64,000 nucleotides of DNA from Geminicoccaceae bacterium (GTDB taxonomy: Bacteria; Pseudomonadota; Alphaproteobacteria; Geminicoccales; Geminicoccaceae): assembly GCA_025999455.1 (NCBI GenBank), contig AP024683.1:1123501-1187500 (forward strand), given 5' to 3'. The translations under genes and the position numbers were made by a program. Shown here piece by piece: positions 15,522 through 25,326 of the stretch. Numbering within the stretch: the first letter of the stretch is position 1; each line of letters opens with the position of its first letter. The notes beneath the pieces were generated by a model. That model was not told the origin of the DNA. It searched no databases and saw nothing but the letters and a program-made list of their open reading frames with translations.

Positions 15522-16538
15522 TCAGCTCCCGAGCAGCGCGCGGACCGCGCGCGGCCACCGCTCGGGTTCGAGCCCGTGGTGGCGCAACAACGCGAGGGCG
15601 AGCCGTTCGAGGCCGATTCCCACGCAGGCGCTGTGCGCCGGCTCGCCTCGGGCGGTGCGGAGCCCGAAGGTCCGGCCGAAACGGTCGCGGTGCCAGTTGA
15701 AGGAAAGGCAAGCGGTGGGTCCGCCCCCGTCGAGGATCGGGACCAGGAGCTCGAACTTCAGGCCCTGCTCCTTCTGGCTCGCCGCCATCATCCGACCGCC
15801 GCGGCCGAAGAACGGATCGTGCGCGGTGGTAATCGTGCACGGCAGCGCGAGCTCGTCGATCAGCCGGCGGCCACGTTCGAGCCAATCGTCCCGGAACGCC
15901 CGCACCGCCTCCGGCTCGCCGATCCGGACCTGCTCGCGCATGCGGAAGAATTGGAGCCGGGTCGGCTCGCGCGAAGGTTCGTGCCGGAAACACCAGGAGG
16001 CGACGTCGACCAGGGCCCCGCGCTCGGGCAGGGGGCCGCGGGCGGCGAGGGTCGGATAGACCGGGTAGCAAGCGGCCGGGAGGAGGGCCACGTCGGTCGG
16101 CCGTTGGCGTGTGGTCCAATCGCGGCCGGCTTCGAGGTCGGCCAAGAGGGCACGGTGCGCGCGCTCGTCGCCCGTGAAGGCGTGGACCGTGCCGGCCAGA
16201 TGCGGGAAGCCCTCGAGATAGCCGCTCCGCTCGAGCTCGCGCCGCGGCAAGGCCGGCGGGAAGCGCAGCCGCTCGGCCCCGTCTTCGGCGGTTCGGCGGC
16301 TCACGAACTCGTCGATCCGCTCGATCAGCGCCTCGAACCGGGCGCTCCGGCCGTACAGCCCGGGCACACCGGTCTCGAGGAGCAGGCCCGCTTCCGTCAA
16401 ATCCCGGAGGAAGTCGGAGGCCGGGCCGACCGTGGGCGCGGTCCCGGCACTCCCTTCACGGCCATCCGGCGAGAGACCCGACGGCGGAGGCGCTTCGGCG
16501 CCGACCGGCGGGCCGAGCCCGTCCACGGGCGCCGTCAT
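15522..16538 (-). CDS. Amino acid:[carrier protein] ligase (class II aaRS-like, atypical SerRS homolog)
   Basis: This 338-residue protein is a truncated class II aminoacyl-tRNA synthetase core without a tRNA-binding domain. Family work on Bradyrhizobium homologs showed that such enzymes activate Gly or Ala with ATP and load it on the phosphopantetheine of a carrier protein. Motif 2 is FRHEPSREPTRLQFFRMREQ, motif 3 GIGLERLALALLRHHG. The active-site zinc ligands are seen as Cys157 (PAACYP), Glu202 (FRMRE) and Cys305 (HSACVG), with spacings 45 and 103 as in that family. The first 40 residues are a Pro/Gly-rich extension. Its ATG overlaps the TGA of the carrier protein gene (ATGA), so the pair is translationally coupled. 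Confidence 0.92.
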   Translation of the reverse strand: MTAPVDGLGPPVGAEAPPPSGLSPDGREGSAGTAPTVGPASDFLRDLTEAGLLLETGVPGLYGRSARFEALIERIDEFVSRRTAEDGAERLRFPPALPRRELERSGYLEGFPHLAGTVHAFTGDERAHRALLADLEAGRDWTTRQRPTDVALLPAACYPVYPTLAARGPLPERGALVDVASWCFRHEPSREPTRLQFFRMREQVRIGEPEAVRAFRDDWLERGRRLIDELALPCTITTAHDPFFGRGGRMMAASQKEQGLKFELLVPILDGGGPTACLSFNWHRDRFGRTFGLRTARGEPAHSACVGIGLERLALALLRHHGLEPERWPRAVRALLGS

Positions 16539-16798
16539 GCGCTCACCTCCGCTGCCAAGAGTTCGCGCAGCGCCGTCGCGAGGGCTTCGATCGTGCGGAA
16601 GGTTTGCCGCGTCAGCAGCCGGTCGGGGAACTCGACGCCGAAGCGCTCCTCGAGCGCCAGCATCAGGTCGACGCTGCCGTGCGAGGTGAGCCCCGCCCGC
16701 CAGAGATCGTCGCGGTCGCCGATCGCGGCGACGTCCACCGCCAAGGAGCCCTCGCGCGCGAGCAGCGCACGGATCTCGCTCACGAGCTCGTCCGGCAC
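16535..16798 (-). CDS. Dedicated carrier protein for the amino acid ligase
   Basis: This is an 87-residue four-helix carrier protein. GTG at 16798 is chosen because GGAGG lies 8 bases upstream; a longer frame to 16870 adds only a low-complexity Arg-rich leader. In place of the usual DSL motif it has AGLTSHGSVDLMLALEE, with Ser39 at the phosphopantetheine position. The T-S-H form is typical of the carrier partners of amino acid:[carrier protein] ligases and unlike fatty acid ACP. The C-terminal half (FGVEFPDRLLTRQTF, IEALATALREL) fits helices 3 and 4. It sits first in an operon with the ligase. Confidence 0.92.
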   Translation of the reverse strand: MPDELVSEIRALLAREGSLAVDVAAIGDRDDLWRAGLTSHGSVDLMLALEERFGVEFPDRLLTRQTFRTIEALATALRELLAAEVSA

Positions 16799-16904
16799 GG
16801 CCGACCTCCGTCTTCGGGCGGTGGGCGGCCGCCCGAGCTCCGTGCGGGTCCCGCCCCTCGACCGGGACACCGCACCGCCCGGGGCGGTTATGCGCCGGAT
16901 CCGG

Positions 16905-17900
16905 TTAACGAAGCGTTACCGTCGCGGCGGGTCGGAGCGGCGGCAGACCGGCCTCGATCCTGGCCCGGTACGGCTCCAGGAAGGGTGGCAGGACGAGCCG
17001 TTCGCCGAGCGTCTCGACCGGCTCGTCGACCGTGAAGCCGGGCCCGTCGGTCGCGAGCTCGAACAGGACGCCGCCCGGCTCGCGGAAATAGAGCGAGCGG
17101 AACCAGTGGCGGTCGACCTCGCCCGAGTGGCGGACGCCGGCGGCGCCGAGCCGCTCCGCCCAGGCCGCGAGTGCGCCGCGATCGGCGACCCGGAACGCCA
17201 CGTGGTGCACCGCCCCGGCACCTTGCCGCGCCCCGGGCAGGCCGCGTTGGACGCGGAGCTGGAGCTCGGCGCCGCTCCCACCCGGGCCGCAGGCGAAGCG
17301 CCAGACCCACGCCTCGCCGGTTTCGGGGTCGGGGTCCGGGCCTTCGCCGAGGAACCGGAAGCCCAAGAGCTCGACGAGGAAGCGAGCGCTGGGCTCGGCC
17401 TCGGGGAGCGCCAGGACCACGGGGCCGAGGCCGCGGAGCTGCCGTTCGGCGGGCACGGGGCTGCGCACCCAGGGATGGGCGCGGCTCGGGCCCTCCTCGA
17501 CCGTGAGCAGAAGGCGCTGGCCCTCCGGATCTTCGAAGCGAAGCCCCGGCCGTCCGCCCGGCTCGCGGGTTCGGCGCGTGGCGATCCCGAAGCCGCGCAG
17601 CCACTCGTCCCACCAGGCGAGATCCGCCTCGCTCGCGACCGCGAGCCCCGTGCGCGCCACGCTGCGGTTGCCGCGCCGCTCGCTCGGCAGCGGCCAGACG
17701 AAGAAGGTCAGGTCGGTGCCGGGGCTGCCGACCGCGTCGGCGTAGAAGAGGTGCCAGGCCGAGACGTCGTCTTGGTTGACGGTCCGCTTGACGAGACGAA
17801 GGCCCAGGACTTCGGTGTAGAACCGATAGTTGCGTGCCGCGTCCGCGGCGATCGCGGTCAGGTGGTGGAACCCGGCGAGCTCCGGTGCCGGCGGCAGCAT
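16905..17900 (-). CDS. VOC-family ring-cleaving dioxygenase-like protein (PcpA/LinE/MhqO type)
   Basis: This is a 331-residue cytosolic protein with two glyoxalase/VOC modules (about 8-140 and 155-290). Likely iron ligands are His12/His13 (AGFHHLTAIA), His in GAVHHVAFRV and Glu in GGVLFELATDG, as in hydroquinone-type extradiol dioxygenases of the MhqO/PcpA group. FYTEVLGLRLVKRTVNQDD and WHLFYADAVGSPGTDLTFF are strong family blocks. GGGAGGA precedes the ATG at 17900. The gene follows a TRAP operon closely on the same strand and lies 106 bp before the carrier-protein operon, so it may be co-transcribed with either. The substrate is unknown. Confidence 0.9.
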   Translation of the reverse strand: MLPPAPELAGFHHLTAIAADAARNYRFYTEVLGLRLVKRTVNQDDVSAWHLFYADAVGSPGTDLTFFVWPLPSERRGNRSVARTGLAVASEADLAWWDEWLRGFGIATRRTREPGGRPGLRFEDPEGQRLLLTVEEGPSRAHPWVRSPVPAERQLRGLGPVVLALPEAEPSARFLVELLGFRFLGEGPDPDPETGEAWVWRFACGPGGSGAELQLRVQRGLPGARQGAGAVHHVAFRVADRGALAAWAERLGAAGVRHSGEVDRHWFRSLYFREPGGVLFELATDGPGFTVDEPVETLGERLVLPPFLEPYRARIEAGLPPLRPAATVTLR

Positions 17901-17929
17901 GGATGTCCTCCCGAAGCCACCGGATGGAC

Positions 17930-18082
17930 TTAGCGCGGCTCGCGGTCCTGTCGAGGCCGGCCGTGCGGATCCCGCGCGCCGATCAGAAGAGCGAGGCCGA
18001 ACAACGCCAACACGACCGGCCAGACGAGAACTTGCGCGCCGTCGAGGCCGAAGAGGAGCGGCCGATCGAGGAAATGCTCCAA
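17930..18082 (-). CDS. Small single-pass membrane protein (50 residues) of the second TRAP operon
   Basis: A short frame not covered by usual length limits. It starts at TTG 18082 with AGGAGGAGACC directly upstream and stops at TAA 17930. It reads LEHFLDRPLLFGLDG, then AQVLVWPVVLALFGLALLIGA and a charged tail RDPHGRPRQDREPR: one hydrophobic helix of about 20 residues followed by a basic/acidic C-terminus, typical of small inner-membrane proteins. It begins 9 bp after the stop of the DctM permease, so it would be co-translated with it. The role is unknown; it may stabilise the permease. Confidence 0.65.
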   Translation of the reverse strand: MEHFLDRPLLFGLDGAQVLVWPVVLALFGLALLIGARDPHGRPRQDREPR

Positions 18083-18091
18083 GGTCTCCTC

Positions 18092-19456
18092 CTATTGCTG
18101 CATCGATCGCGGCAGCCAGAGTGCTATGTCCGGGAAGGCGATCACGAGGAGAAGCCCCACGAGTTGCAGGAGCACGAACGGGACGATGCCGCGATAGACG
18201 TCCTCGATGCGCACGCGCTGGCCGGCGGTCCCCTTGAGATAGAAGAGCGCGAAGCCGAAGGGTGGAGTCAAGAAGCTGTTCTGGAAGTTGATCGCGACGA
18301 GGATCGCGAACCAGAGCACGAGCTCGGGTCGCGCCACGTGGTCGCCGAGATCGAGCATGCGGACGATCGGGTAGGTCACCGGCAGCACGATGAGCGTGAT
18401 CTCGAGCCAATCGAAGAAGAACCCGAGCACGAAGACGAGCGCCATGATCAAAAACAGGATGCCCCAGGGTCCCAGGCCCAGATCCTGGATCAGATCCGTG
18501 ACCACGTGGTCGCCGCCGAGCGAGCGGAAGACGTAGGAGAAGGTCGTGGCGCCGATGATCACGAAGAAGACCATGGCGGTGGTGAGGGTGGCGCTGCGAC
18601 AGACGCTGTGCAGCAGCGAAAGGTCGAAGCGGCCGTTGAGCACGCAGAGGAGCGTGGCGCCGGCGGCGCCGACGGCGGCCGCCTCGGTCGGCGTCGCCCA
18701 GCCGAAGAACATCGAGCCGAGCACGAGGAAGACGAGGAAGGTCGGCGGGAAGAGGCTCTTGGCGAGCATGCCGACATAGGCCCACGGCGTTCGGGGGCCG
18801 TCCCCGGCCGGGGGCAAGGGGGCGATCGCCGGGTTCAAGCGGGTGACGAGGAAGATGTAGAGAAGATAAAGCCCGGAAAGCAGGAATCCCGGGAAGAAAG
18901 CCGCGAAGAACAGATCGCCCACCGAGAGTTGCAAAAGATCGCCCATGATCACGAGCATGATCGAGGGCGGGATGAGGATGCCGAGCGTGCCGGCGGCGGC
19001 GATCGTTCCGGTCGACAGGCGGTCGCTGTAGCCGGCGGCCTGCATGGCGGGCAGGGCCAAGAGCGTCATCATGACGACCGAGGCGCCGATGATCCCGGTC
19101 GCCGCGGCCAAGATCGTGCCCATGAGCGTCACCGCCATGGCGAGGCCGCCGCGCACCCGGCGCAGGACGATCCCGAGCGTGCGGAGCAGGTCCTCGGCCA
19201 CGCCCGACTGCTCGAGCATCGTGCCCATGAAGATGAACATCGGCACCGCGACGAGCACCGGATTTTCGGCCGCAGTGCCCCAGATCCGAACCGGGATGTT
19301 GAAGAACTCGATGAGCGAGAAGACGCCGAACACCCAGCCCAAGAAGCCGAACAGCAAACCCACGCCGCCGATCACCGCGGCGACCGGCAGGCCGCTGAAC
19401 AGCAGCACGACGAGGGCCGCGAACATCAGGAGCGGCAGGAGATCTTCGACGTACAA
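18092..19456 (-). CDS. TRAP transporter large permease (DctM family), second system
   Basis: This is a 454-residue inner-membrane protein with about 12 helices. Family blocks seen are GLPVAAVIGGVGLLFGFLG, NPVLVAVPMFIFMGTMLEQ, GLAMAVTLMGTILAAATGI, GTIAAAGTLGILIPPSIML, TPTEAAAVGAAGATLLC and LTPPFGFALFYLKG near the C-terminus. It differs from the first system's DctM in the long insertion between helices 1 and 2 (WVFGVFSLIEFFNIPVRIWG), placing it in a distinct subfamily, often encoded in the order P-Q-M as here. It begins 15 bp after the small permease gene. Confidence 0.93.
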   Translation of the reverse strand: MYVEDLLPLLMFAALVVLLFSGLPVAAVIGGVGLLFGFLGWVFGVFSLIEFFNIPVRIWGTAAENPVLVAVPMFIFMGTMLEQSGVAEDLLRTLGIVLRRVRGGLAMAVTLMGTILAAATGIIGASVVMMTLLALPAMQAAGYSDRLSTGTIAAAGTLGILIPPSIMLVIMGDLLQLSVGDLFFAAFFPGFLLSGLYLLYIFLVTRLNPAIAPLPPAGDGPRTPWAYVGMLAKSLFPPTFLVFLVLGSMFFGWATPTEAAAVGAAGATLLCVLNGRFDLSLLHSVCRSATLTTAMVFFVIIGATTFSYVFRSLGGDHVVTDLIQDLGLGPWGILFLIMALVFVLGFFFDWLEITLIVLPVTYPIVRMLDLGDHVARPELVLWFAILVAINFQNSFLTPPFGFALFYLKGTAGQRVRIEDVYRGIVPFVLLQLVGLLLVIAFPDIALWLPRSMQQ

Positions 19457-19471
19457 GGCCGCCCCCGACGC

Positions 19472-20032
19472 TCAGGTGCCGACCGGCGGATGGGCGCGGT
19501 GCAGATCGGCGAGCCGCTCGCGCACCTCGGCCGGCCCGAACAGGAACAAGAGGTTCTTGAGCAGGATCGCCACGGTCGCGGCGAGCAGCAGGATCATCGA
19601 GATCGGGATGAAGGCCTTGATCGCCCAGCGGAACGGCAGGCCGAGGCCGGAGGAGGAGCGTTCACCTTGCGCCCACGAGATCTCCACGAAATAGAGCGAG
19701 ACGACCAGGATCACGACGCAGAACGGCACGAAGAAGAAAAGACAGCCCAGCGTCTCGATCCAGGCGCGCGTCCGCGGCGAGAGCCGCTCCCGGACGAGAT
19801 CGATCCGGACGTGACTGTCGGCGAGATAGGCGAAGCCCAAGGCCAGGCAGAAGTTCATCGTGTGGACGTGCCACTCCAGTTCCTGGAGGAGCGTCGAGCC
19901 CAACACGAAGAAGCGGCGGGTCACGACGTCGAAGATCGTGACCGCCATGAGCACGACCATGAGCCAGGCGGCGCGCTCGCCGATCCAGCGCACGAGCCGA
20001 TCGAGACGGTCGGCGAGCGCGAGGGCTCCCAT
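19472..20032 (-). CDS. TRAP transporter small permease (DctQ family), second system
   Basis: This is a 186-residue inner-membrane protein with four helices. Characteristic segments are AAWLMVVLMAVTIFDVVTRR, LQELEWHVHTMNFCLALGFA, the conserved DSHVRIDLV, and FFFVPFCVVILVVSLYFVEI followed by GLPFRWAIKAFIPISMILLL. The long periplasmic/cytosolic pattern fits the larger DctQ class that pairs with 450-residue DctM proteins. It lies between the binding protein (113 bp upstream) and the large permease. Confidence 0.92.
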   Translation of the reverse strand: MGALALADRLDRLVRWIGERAAWLMVVLMAVTIFDVVTRRFFVLGSTLLQELEWHVHTMNFCLALGFAYLADSHVRIDLVRERLSPRTRAWIETLGCLFFFVPFCVVILVVSLYFVEISWAQGERSSSGLGLPFRWAIKAFIPISMILLLAATVAILLKNLLFLFGPAEVRERLADLHRAHPPVGT

Positions 20033-20145
20033 GGCTGTCCGTTCCCGTCGCTGGAAGAGGGAAATCGTCGTGGAGGCACGCGGCGGCCACCCGGCCGACG
20101 CCGAGCGGCCGCCTGCCGTTCAGTCACCGTCGCGGCCGCTAGCGA

Positions 20146-21201
20146 TCACTTCAAGAAGCCCACCGCCTGCCATTGCGCGTATTGGGCGCGGAAAGCCTGG
20201 AGCGACTCGAACGCCTTCTTGAAGTTCGGGTTCTTGGCCGACTCTTCGGCGGCGACTTCCTCCCAGGCCTTCTTGAAGGCGTCGAGGATCGGCTGCGGCC
20301 AGCTGTGGATCGTGATCCCCTTGGCGGCCATCTCGTTCAAGGCCTTGGCGTTGGAGGCCGCACCCTCGGCGAGCTGGGTCAAGAGCTCGCGCTCGCAGGC
20401 CATCTCGACCGCGAGCTTGTATTTGGGCGACAAGGAATTCCACTTGTCGAGATTGACCAGCAGCTGATTGAAGGTGAAGGGCTGGTGCCAGCCCGGGAAG
20501 TAGTAGTGCTTGGCGACCTGCCAGAGACCCATGGTCTGGTCCATCACCGGCATCGAGAACTCGGCCGCGTCGATCACGCCGCGCTCGAGCGCGGGGTAGA
20601 TGTCGCCGGGCGTGATGAGCTGGGAGGAGACGCCGAGCTTCTCGAGCGTCCGACCGCCGAGGCCGGCGATCCGCATCTTGAGCCCCTTGAGGTCGTCGAC
20701 GGTCTTGATCTCCTTGCGGAACCAGCCCGAGGCCTCGGGCTCGATCAACGAGCAGTCGATCGCCTTGATCTTGAACTGGGCGAGGATCTCGTCCTGCAGT
20801 TGCTGCCCGCCACCGAACTTCTTCCAGGCGAGATATTCGGAGGCGTTGGGCCCGAACGGGATCGCGTTGAAGACGGAGAGCGAGCTGTCCTTGCCGATCC
20901 ACAGGCCGAGCCCGCCGTAGCCCATCTCGATCGAGCCCGCCTGGACCGCGTCGAAGATGCCGCCGCCCGGCACGAGCGCGCCCGGCTCGTTGAACTGGAT
21001 CCGGAAATTGCCGTCGGTGAGCTGCTCCACCCACTGGGTGAAGCGGATCTGCGATTGGCCGATGACCGCCAGGCTCGAGGGATAGGCCCCCGCGAGCTTC
21101 CAGCGCAGCCGCTCTTGCGCCTCGGCCCCACTCGCGGCCAGGCCCACGAGTGTCACCGCGACCACCGCTCCGATCCGCCGCCACGTCCGACCAATCGCCA
21201 T
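20146..21201 (-). CDS. TRAP transporter solute-binding protein, second system
   Basis: This is a 351-residue periplasmic protein with a signal peptide of about 31 residues (ending GLAASGAEAQ). The start at ATG 21201 has GGGAGGGA upstream; a much longer in-frame extension is spurious. The core shows WKLAGAYPSSLAVIGQSQIR, FNEPGALVPGGGIFDAVQAG, ASGWFRKEIKTVDDLKGLKM, RIAGLGGRTLEKLGV, ERGVIDAAEFSMPVMDQ and YYFPGWHQPFTFNQLLVN, typical of the FcbT1/TakP-like group that binds 2-oxo acids, halobenzoates or similar, sometimes as a dimer. The ligand here is unknown. A MocR regulator gene lies 164 bp upstream on the same strand. Confidence 0.92.
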   Translation of the reverse strand: MAIGRTWRRIGAVVAVTLVGLAASGAEAQERLRWKLAGAYPSSLAVIGQSQIRFTQWVEQLTDGNFRIQFNEPGALVPGGGIFDAVQAGSIEMGYGGLGLWIGKDSSLSVFNAIPFGPNASEYLAWKKFGGGQQLQDEILAQFKIKAIDCSLIEPEASGWFRKEIKTVDDLKGLKMRIAGLGGRTLEKLGVSSQLITPGDIYPALERGVIDAAEFSMPVMDQTMGLWQVAKHYYFPGWHQPFTFNQLLVNLDKWNSLSPKYKLAVEMACERELLTQLAEGAASNAKALNEMAAKGITIHSWPQPILDAFKKAWEEVAAEESAKNPNFKKAFESLQAFRAQYAQWQAVGFLK

Positions 21202-21365
21202 CGCGTCCCTCCCTGTCCCGGGTCCGCCGACCCGCGCCCGCGTCCCGTGGAGATCGGACCTAGCAACCGAGCCGCGGCTCGACCAGCGCCCGAAGCGGGA
21301 CCCCGGCCTGCGGTCGTGCGCGAGTCGGCGCGGGAGAGCCGTACCGTCGATCGGCGGGCGAGGGG

Positions 21366-22934
21366 TCAGCGAACGGTTTCGCCGCGCCGAGCCCGGTCCG
21401 CCGGGCCGGCGGGCGCGTGGCCGCGGCCGACCGGGCGGCGGACCTCCGCCTCGACCTCGCGGATCGCCCGGGCGAGCTCGGCGAGGCCGCGGCGGGTCTC
21501 GGCCTCGCCCACCCCGGCATAGCCCAAGAGCAGCCCCGGTCGGGGCGAGGGGCCGCGATAGAAGGCGGAAAGCGGCGGCGCTTCGACCCCGCGCCTGGCC
21601 GCCGCTTCGGCGACCGCGCGATCGTCGAGCTCGGGCGGGAGCCAACCCACGAGGTGCATGCCCGCGTCCGCCGGGGCGAGCTCCAGCGCCGGCCCCACGA
21701 TCTCCCGGGCGAGCTCCAGAAAGCGCGCCTGGCGTTCGGCGTAAAGGGCGCGCATCCGCCGGATGTGCTGGGCGAGCCTGCCGTCGGCGATGAACTCGGC
21801 GAGCGCCGGCTGGGCGAGCATGGGCGGATGCGTGTCGGTGACCCGCCGCACCGCCGCGAAGGCGTCGACCAGATGCGTCGGCACGACCATGTAGCCGAGC
21901 CGGAGGGCGGGGAACAGGATCTTGCTCATCGTGCCGACGTAGATGACCCGCCCGTCGGCATCGAGGCCTTGGAGGGCGGCGAGCGGCCGGCCGGCGTAGC
22001 GGTATTCGCTGTCGTAATCGTCCTCGAGGACGAAGGCGTCGGCGGTCCGCGCCCAGTTCAGGAGTTCGAGCCGCCGGGCGAGGCTCATCGTGATGCCGAG
22101 CGGATATTGGTGGCTCGGCGCGACGCAGGCCATGCGCGCGTCCGGCGCGAGCCGCTTGCCGGCCTCGACCGACAGGCCCTCGGCGTCGACCGGCACCGGT
22201 ACGAGCTCGGCGCCGGCCGCGAGCAGCGCCCCCTCGAGCCCGGCATAGCCCGGCTCCTCGACCCACACCCGGTCACCCGGGTCGACCAGGACCCGGGCCG
22301 CCAGGTCGAGCGCCTGCTGCGCACCGCTCACGATCAGCACCTGATCGGCCGTGCAGCGGACCGCGCGGGCCGCCCCGAGATGGGCGGCGAGCGCCTCGCG
22401 CAAGGGCCGCCAGCCCATGGGATCGGCGCCGATCAGGAAGGAGGCGGGTGGTGTGCGCCAGTGGCGCTGCAGGAGCTTCGCGAACTCCTCGAAGGGGAAG
22501 CTCGCGAGCTCGGGAAGCCCGGGCGCGAAGGGCCGGGTGCGGCTGCTCGTGCGGGCGAGGCCCACGAGCCGCCGGCCGCGCGCCGAGGGCCCGGGGGCGG
22601 GGCTCGCCGGGGAGGGCGCGGCGAGCGGCCGGGCGGTCGAGGCGTCCTCGGGCAGGGCCCGGCTCACGAAGGAGCCGGCGCCGACCCGGCCGCCCAGATA
22701 GCCCTCGGCCGCGAGCTGCTCGAAGGCGGCGAGCACCGTGTTGCGCGAGACGCCGAGGTCGCGGGCGAGCGTGCGGCTCGCCGGCAACCGCGCACCGGGC
22801 TGCAACCGTCCGGTCAAGATCGCCTCGCGGATCGCGAAATAGAGCTGGCGGTAGAGCGGCTCCGGGGCGGTCGGGTCGAGCGCGAGGCTCGCGAGATGCG
22901 CGGGGCCGGGGCGGCGGCGTTGCGGGCGGGGCAT
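21366..22934 (-). CDS. MocR-type transcription regulator (GntR HTH fused to class I aminotransferase fold)
   Basis: This 522-residue protein has an N-terminal winged helix of GntR type (about 20-90: LYRQLYFAIREAILTGRLQP, RLPASRTLARDLGVSRNTVL, EQLAAEGYLGGRVGAGSFV) joined by an Ala/Pro-rich linker to a PLP-binding aminotransferase-like domain. The PLP lysine is in GTMSKILFPALRLGY, and EDDYDSEYRY and APSHQYPLGITMS are family marks. Such proteins sense PLP or amino compounds and often regulate a divergent gene. Here the divergent gene is pyruvate kinase, and a TRAP operon lies downstream, so the target is unclear. The start at ATG 22934 follows the MPRPQRRR leader. Confidence 0.92.
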   Translation of the reverse strand: MPRPQRRRPGPAHLASLALDPTAPEPLYRQLYFAIREAILTGRLQPGARLPASRTLARDLGVSRNTVLAAFEQLAAEGYLGGRVGAGSFVSRALPEDASTARPLAAPSPASPAPGPSARGRRLVGLARTSSRTRPFAPGLPELASFPFEEFAKLLQRHWRTPPASFLIGADPMGWRPLREALAAHLGAARAVRCTADQVLIVSGAQQALDLAARVLVDPGDRVWVEEPGYAGLEGALLAAGAELVPVPVDAEGLSVEAGKRLAPDARMACVAPSHQYPLGITMSLARRLELLNWARTADAFVLEDDYDSEYRYAGRPLAALQGLDADGRVIYVGTMSKILFPALRLGYMVVPTHLVDAFAAVRRVTDTHPPMLAQPALAEFIADGRLAQHIRRMRALYAERQARFLELAREIVGPALELAPADAGMHLVGWLPPELDDRAVAEAAARRGVEAPPLSAFYRGPSPRPGLLLGYAGVGEAETRRGLAELARAIREVEAEVRRPVGRGHAPAGPADRARRGETVR

Positions 22935-23103
22935 GGCGATCCCGTCGATTGGCCCCGTGCGCTTTAGCCGATCCGGGCCGCTGCGGCCAGCCATTCGCAT
23001 CGGACTCCGCGCCGCCGTGACGCCGCCCGCGCGATGGTCTATGGGCAGGTGCTCGCGCGGCAGGTGGTGGGGGCGGGTCCGATGCGCCCCGCGGGAGGAG
23101 AGG

Positions 23104-24515
<1,412 letters not shown>

Positions 24516-24519
<4 letters not shown>

Positions 24520-25178
24520 CGAACCCGCCCCCGCCGAGCGGATCGCGCATGGGCCCGGAGCCGAACCTCTCGACCTCCCCGCCCGCCGCCGAGCGCTACG
24601 GCGTGATCTACGCCGATCCGCCATGGACCTTCTCGACCTATTCCGTGAAGGGCAAGGGCCGGAGCCCCGAGGCGCACTACGACTGCATGAGCCTCGAGGA
24701 TCTGAAGAAACTCCCGGTCGGCGATTGGGCGGCGCCCGATTCCGTGCTCCTGCTCTGGGCCACCGATCCGCTCCTCGACAAAGCCTTCGAGCTGATCCGC
24801 GCTTGGGGCTTCACCTACAAGACCGTCGGGTTCTATTGGGTGAAGCTCAACAAGAGCGGGCGCGGCTTCTTCACCGGGCTCGGCTTTTGGACCCGGGCCA
24901 ACCCCGAGCCCTGCCTGCTCGCCACCAAGGGCCGTCCCAAGCGCTTGGCGAGCGACGTCGCGAAGCTCGTCGTCTCGCCGCGTCGCGAGCATTCGCGCAA
25001 GCCCGACGAGATCTACGAGCGGATCGAACGGCTCGCCCCGGGGCCCTATCTCGAGCTCTTCGCGCGGACCGCGCGCCCGGGCTGGGACGCCTGGGGGGCC
25101 GAGGTCGGGCTCTTCGACCGGGGCGAGGTCCCGACCCGCCGCTGGGCCTCCAATTCCTATCCGAACGCGGCGGAGTGA
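24516..25178 (+). CDS. MT-A70-family adenine methyltransferase
   Basis: This is a 220-residue SAM-dependent methyltransferase. The catalytic DPPW (residues 34-37, YADPPWTFSTYS) and the order of blocks (LWATDPLLDKAFELI, GFYWVKLN, LLATKGRPKR, HSRKPDEIYERIERL, YLELFART) match the MT-A70 group that methylates adenine N6 in DNA or RNA. GTG at 24516 overlaps the pyruvate kinase stop (GTGA); ATG at 24549 is an alternative that drops a Pro/Ser-rich leader. No restriction partner is near, so it looks like an orphan methylase. MT-A70 genes are common on phages, but here base composition matches the chromosome. Confidence 0.9.
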
Positions 25179-25326
25179 CCGTCGTCCCGCCGGCTCGGAT
25201 GAACAGGCGCGGCCCGGGGCGCTGGACGGCGGGCGAGGCCTAGGCTAATTTTCCTCCAGCGAAAAGATCCCTTGTCCCGAGGTCGGGACCCTCTAGCCTC
25301 GTCGGAAGAGGCCACGGGAACCTCGC

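Noticed and set aside
13849-16119. A minus-strand open frame of over 750 codons crossing the 198-bp repeats and the ligase gene
   Set aside because: It overlaps the well supported ligase in another frame and shows Arg/Ala/Pro-rich translation, as expected for shadow frames in GC-rich DNA.
16871-16920. Inverted repeat near the end of the VOC dioxygenase gene (GGTTAACG/CGTTACC)
   Set aside because: It overlaps the stop codon, is short, has a mismatch and no T-tract, so it is not a convincing terminator.
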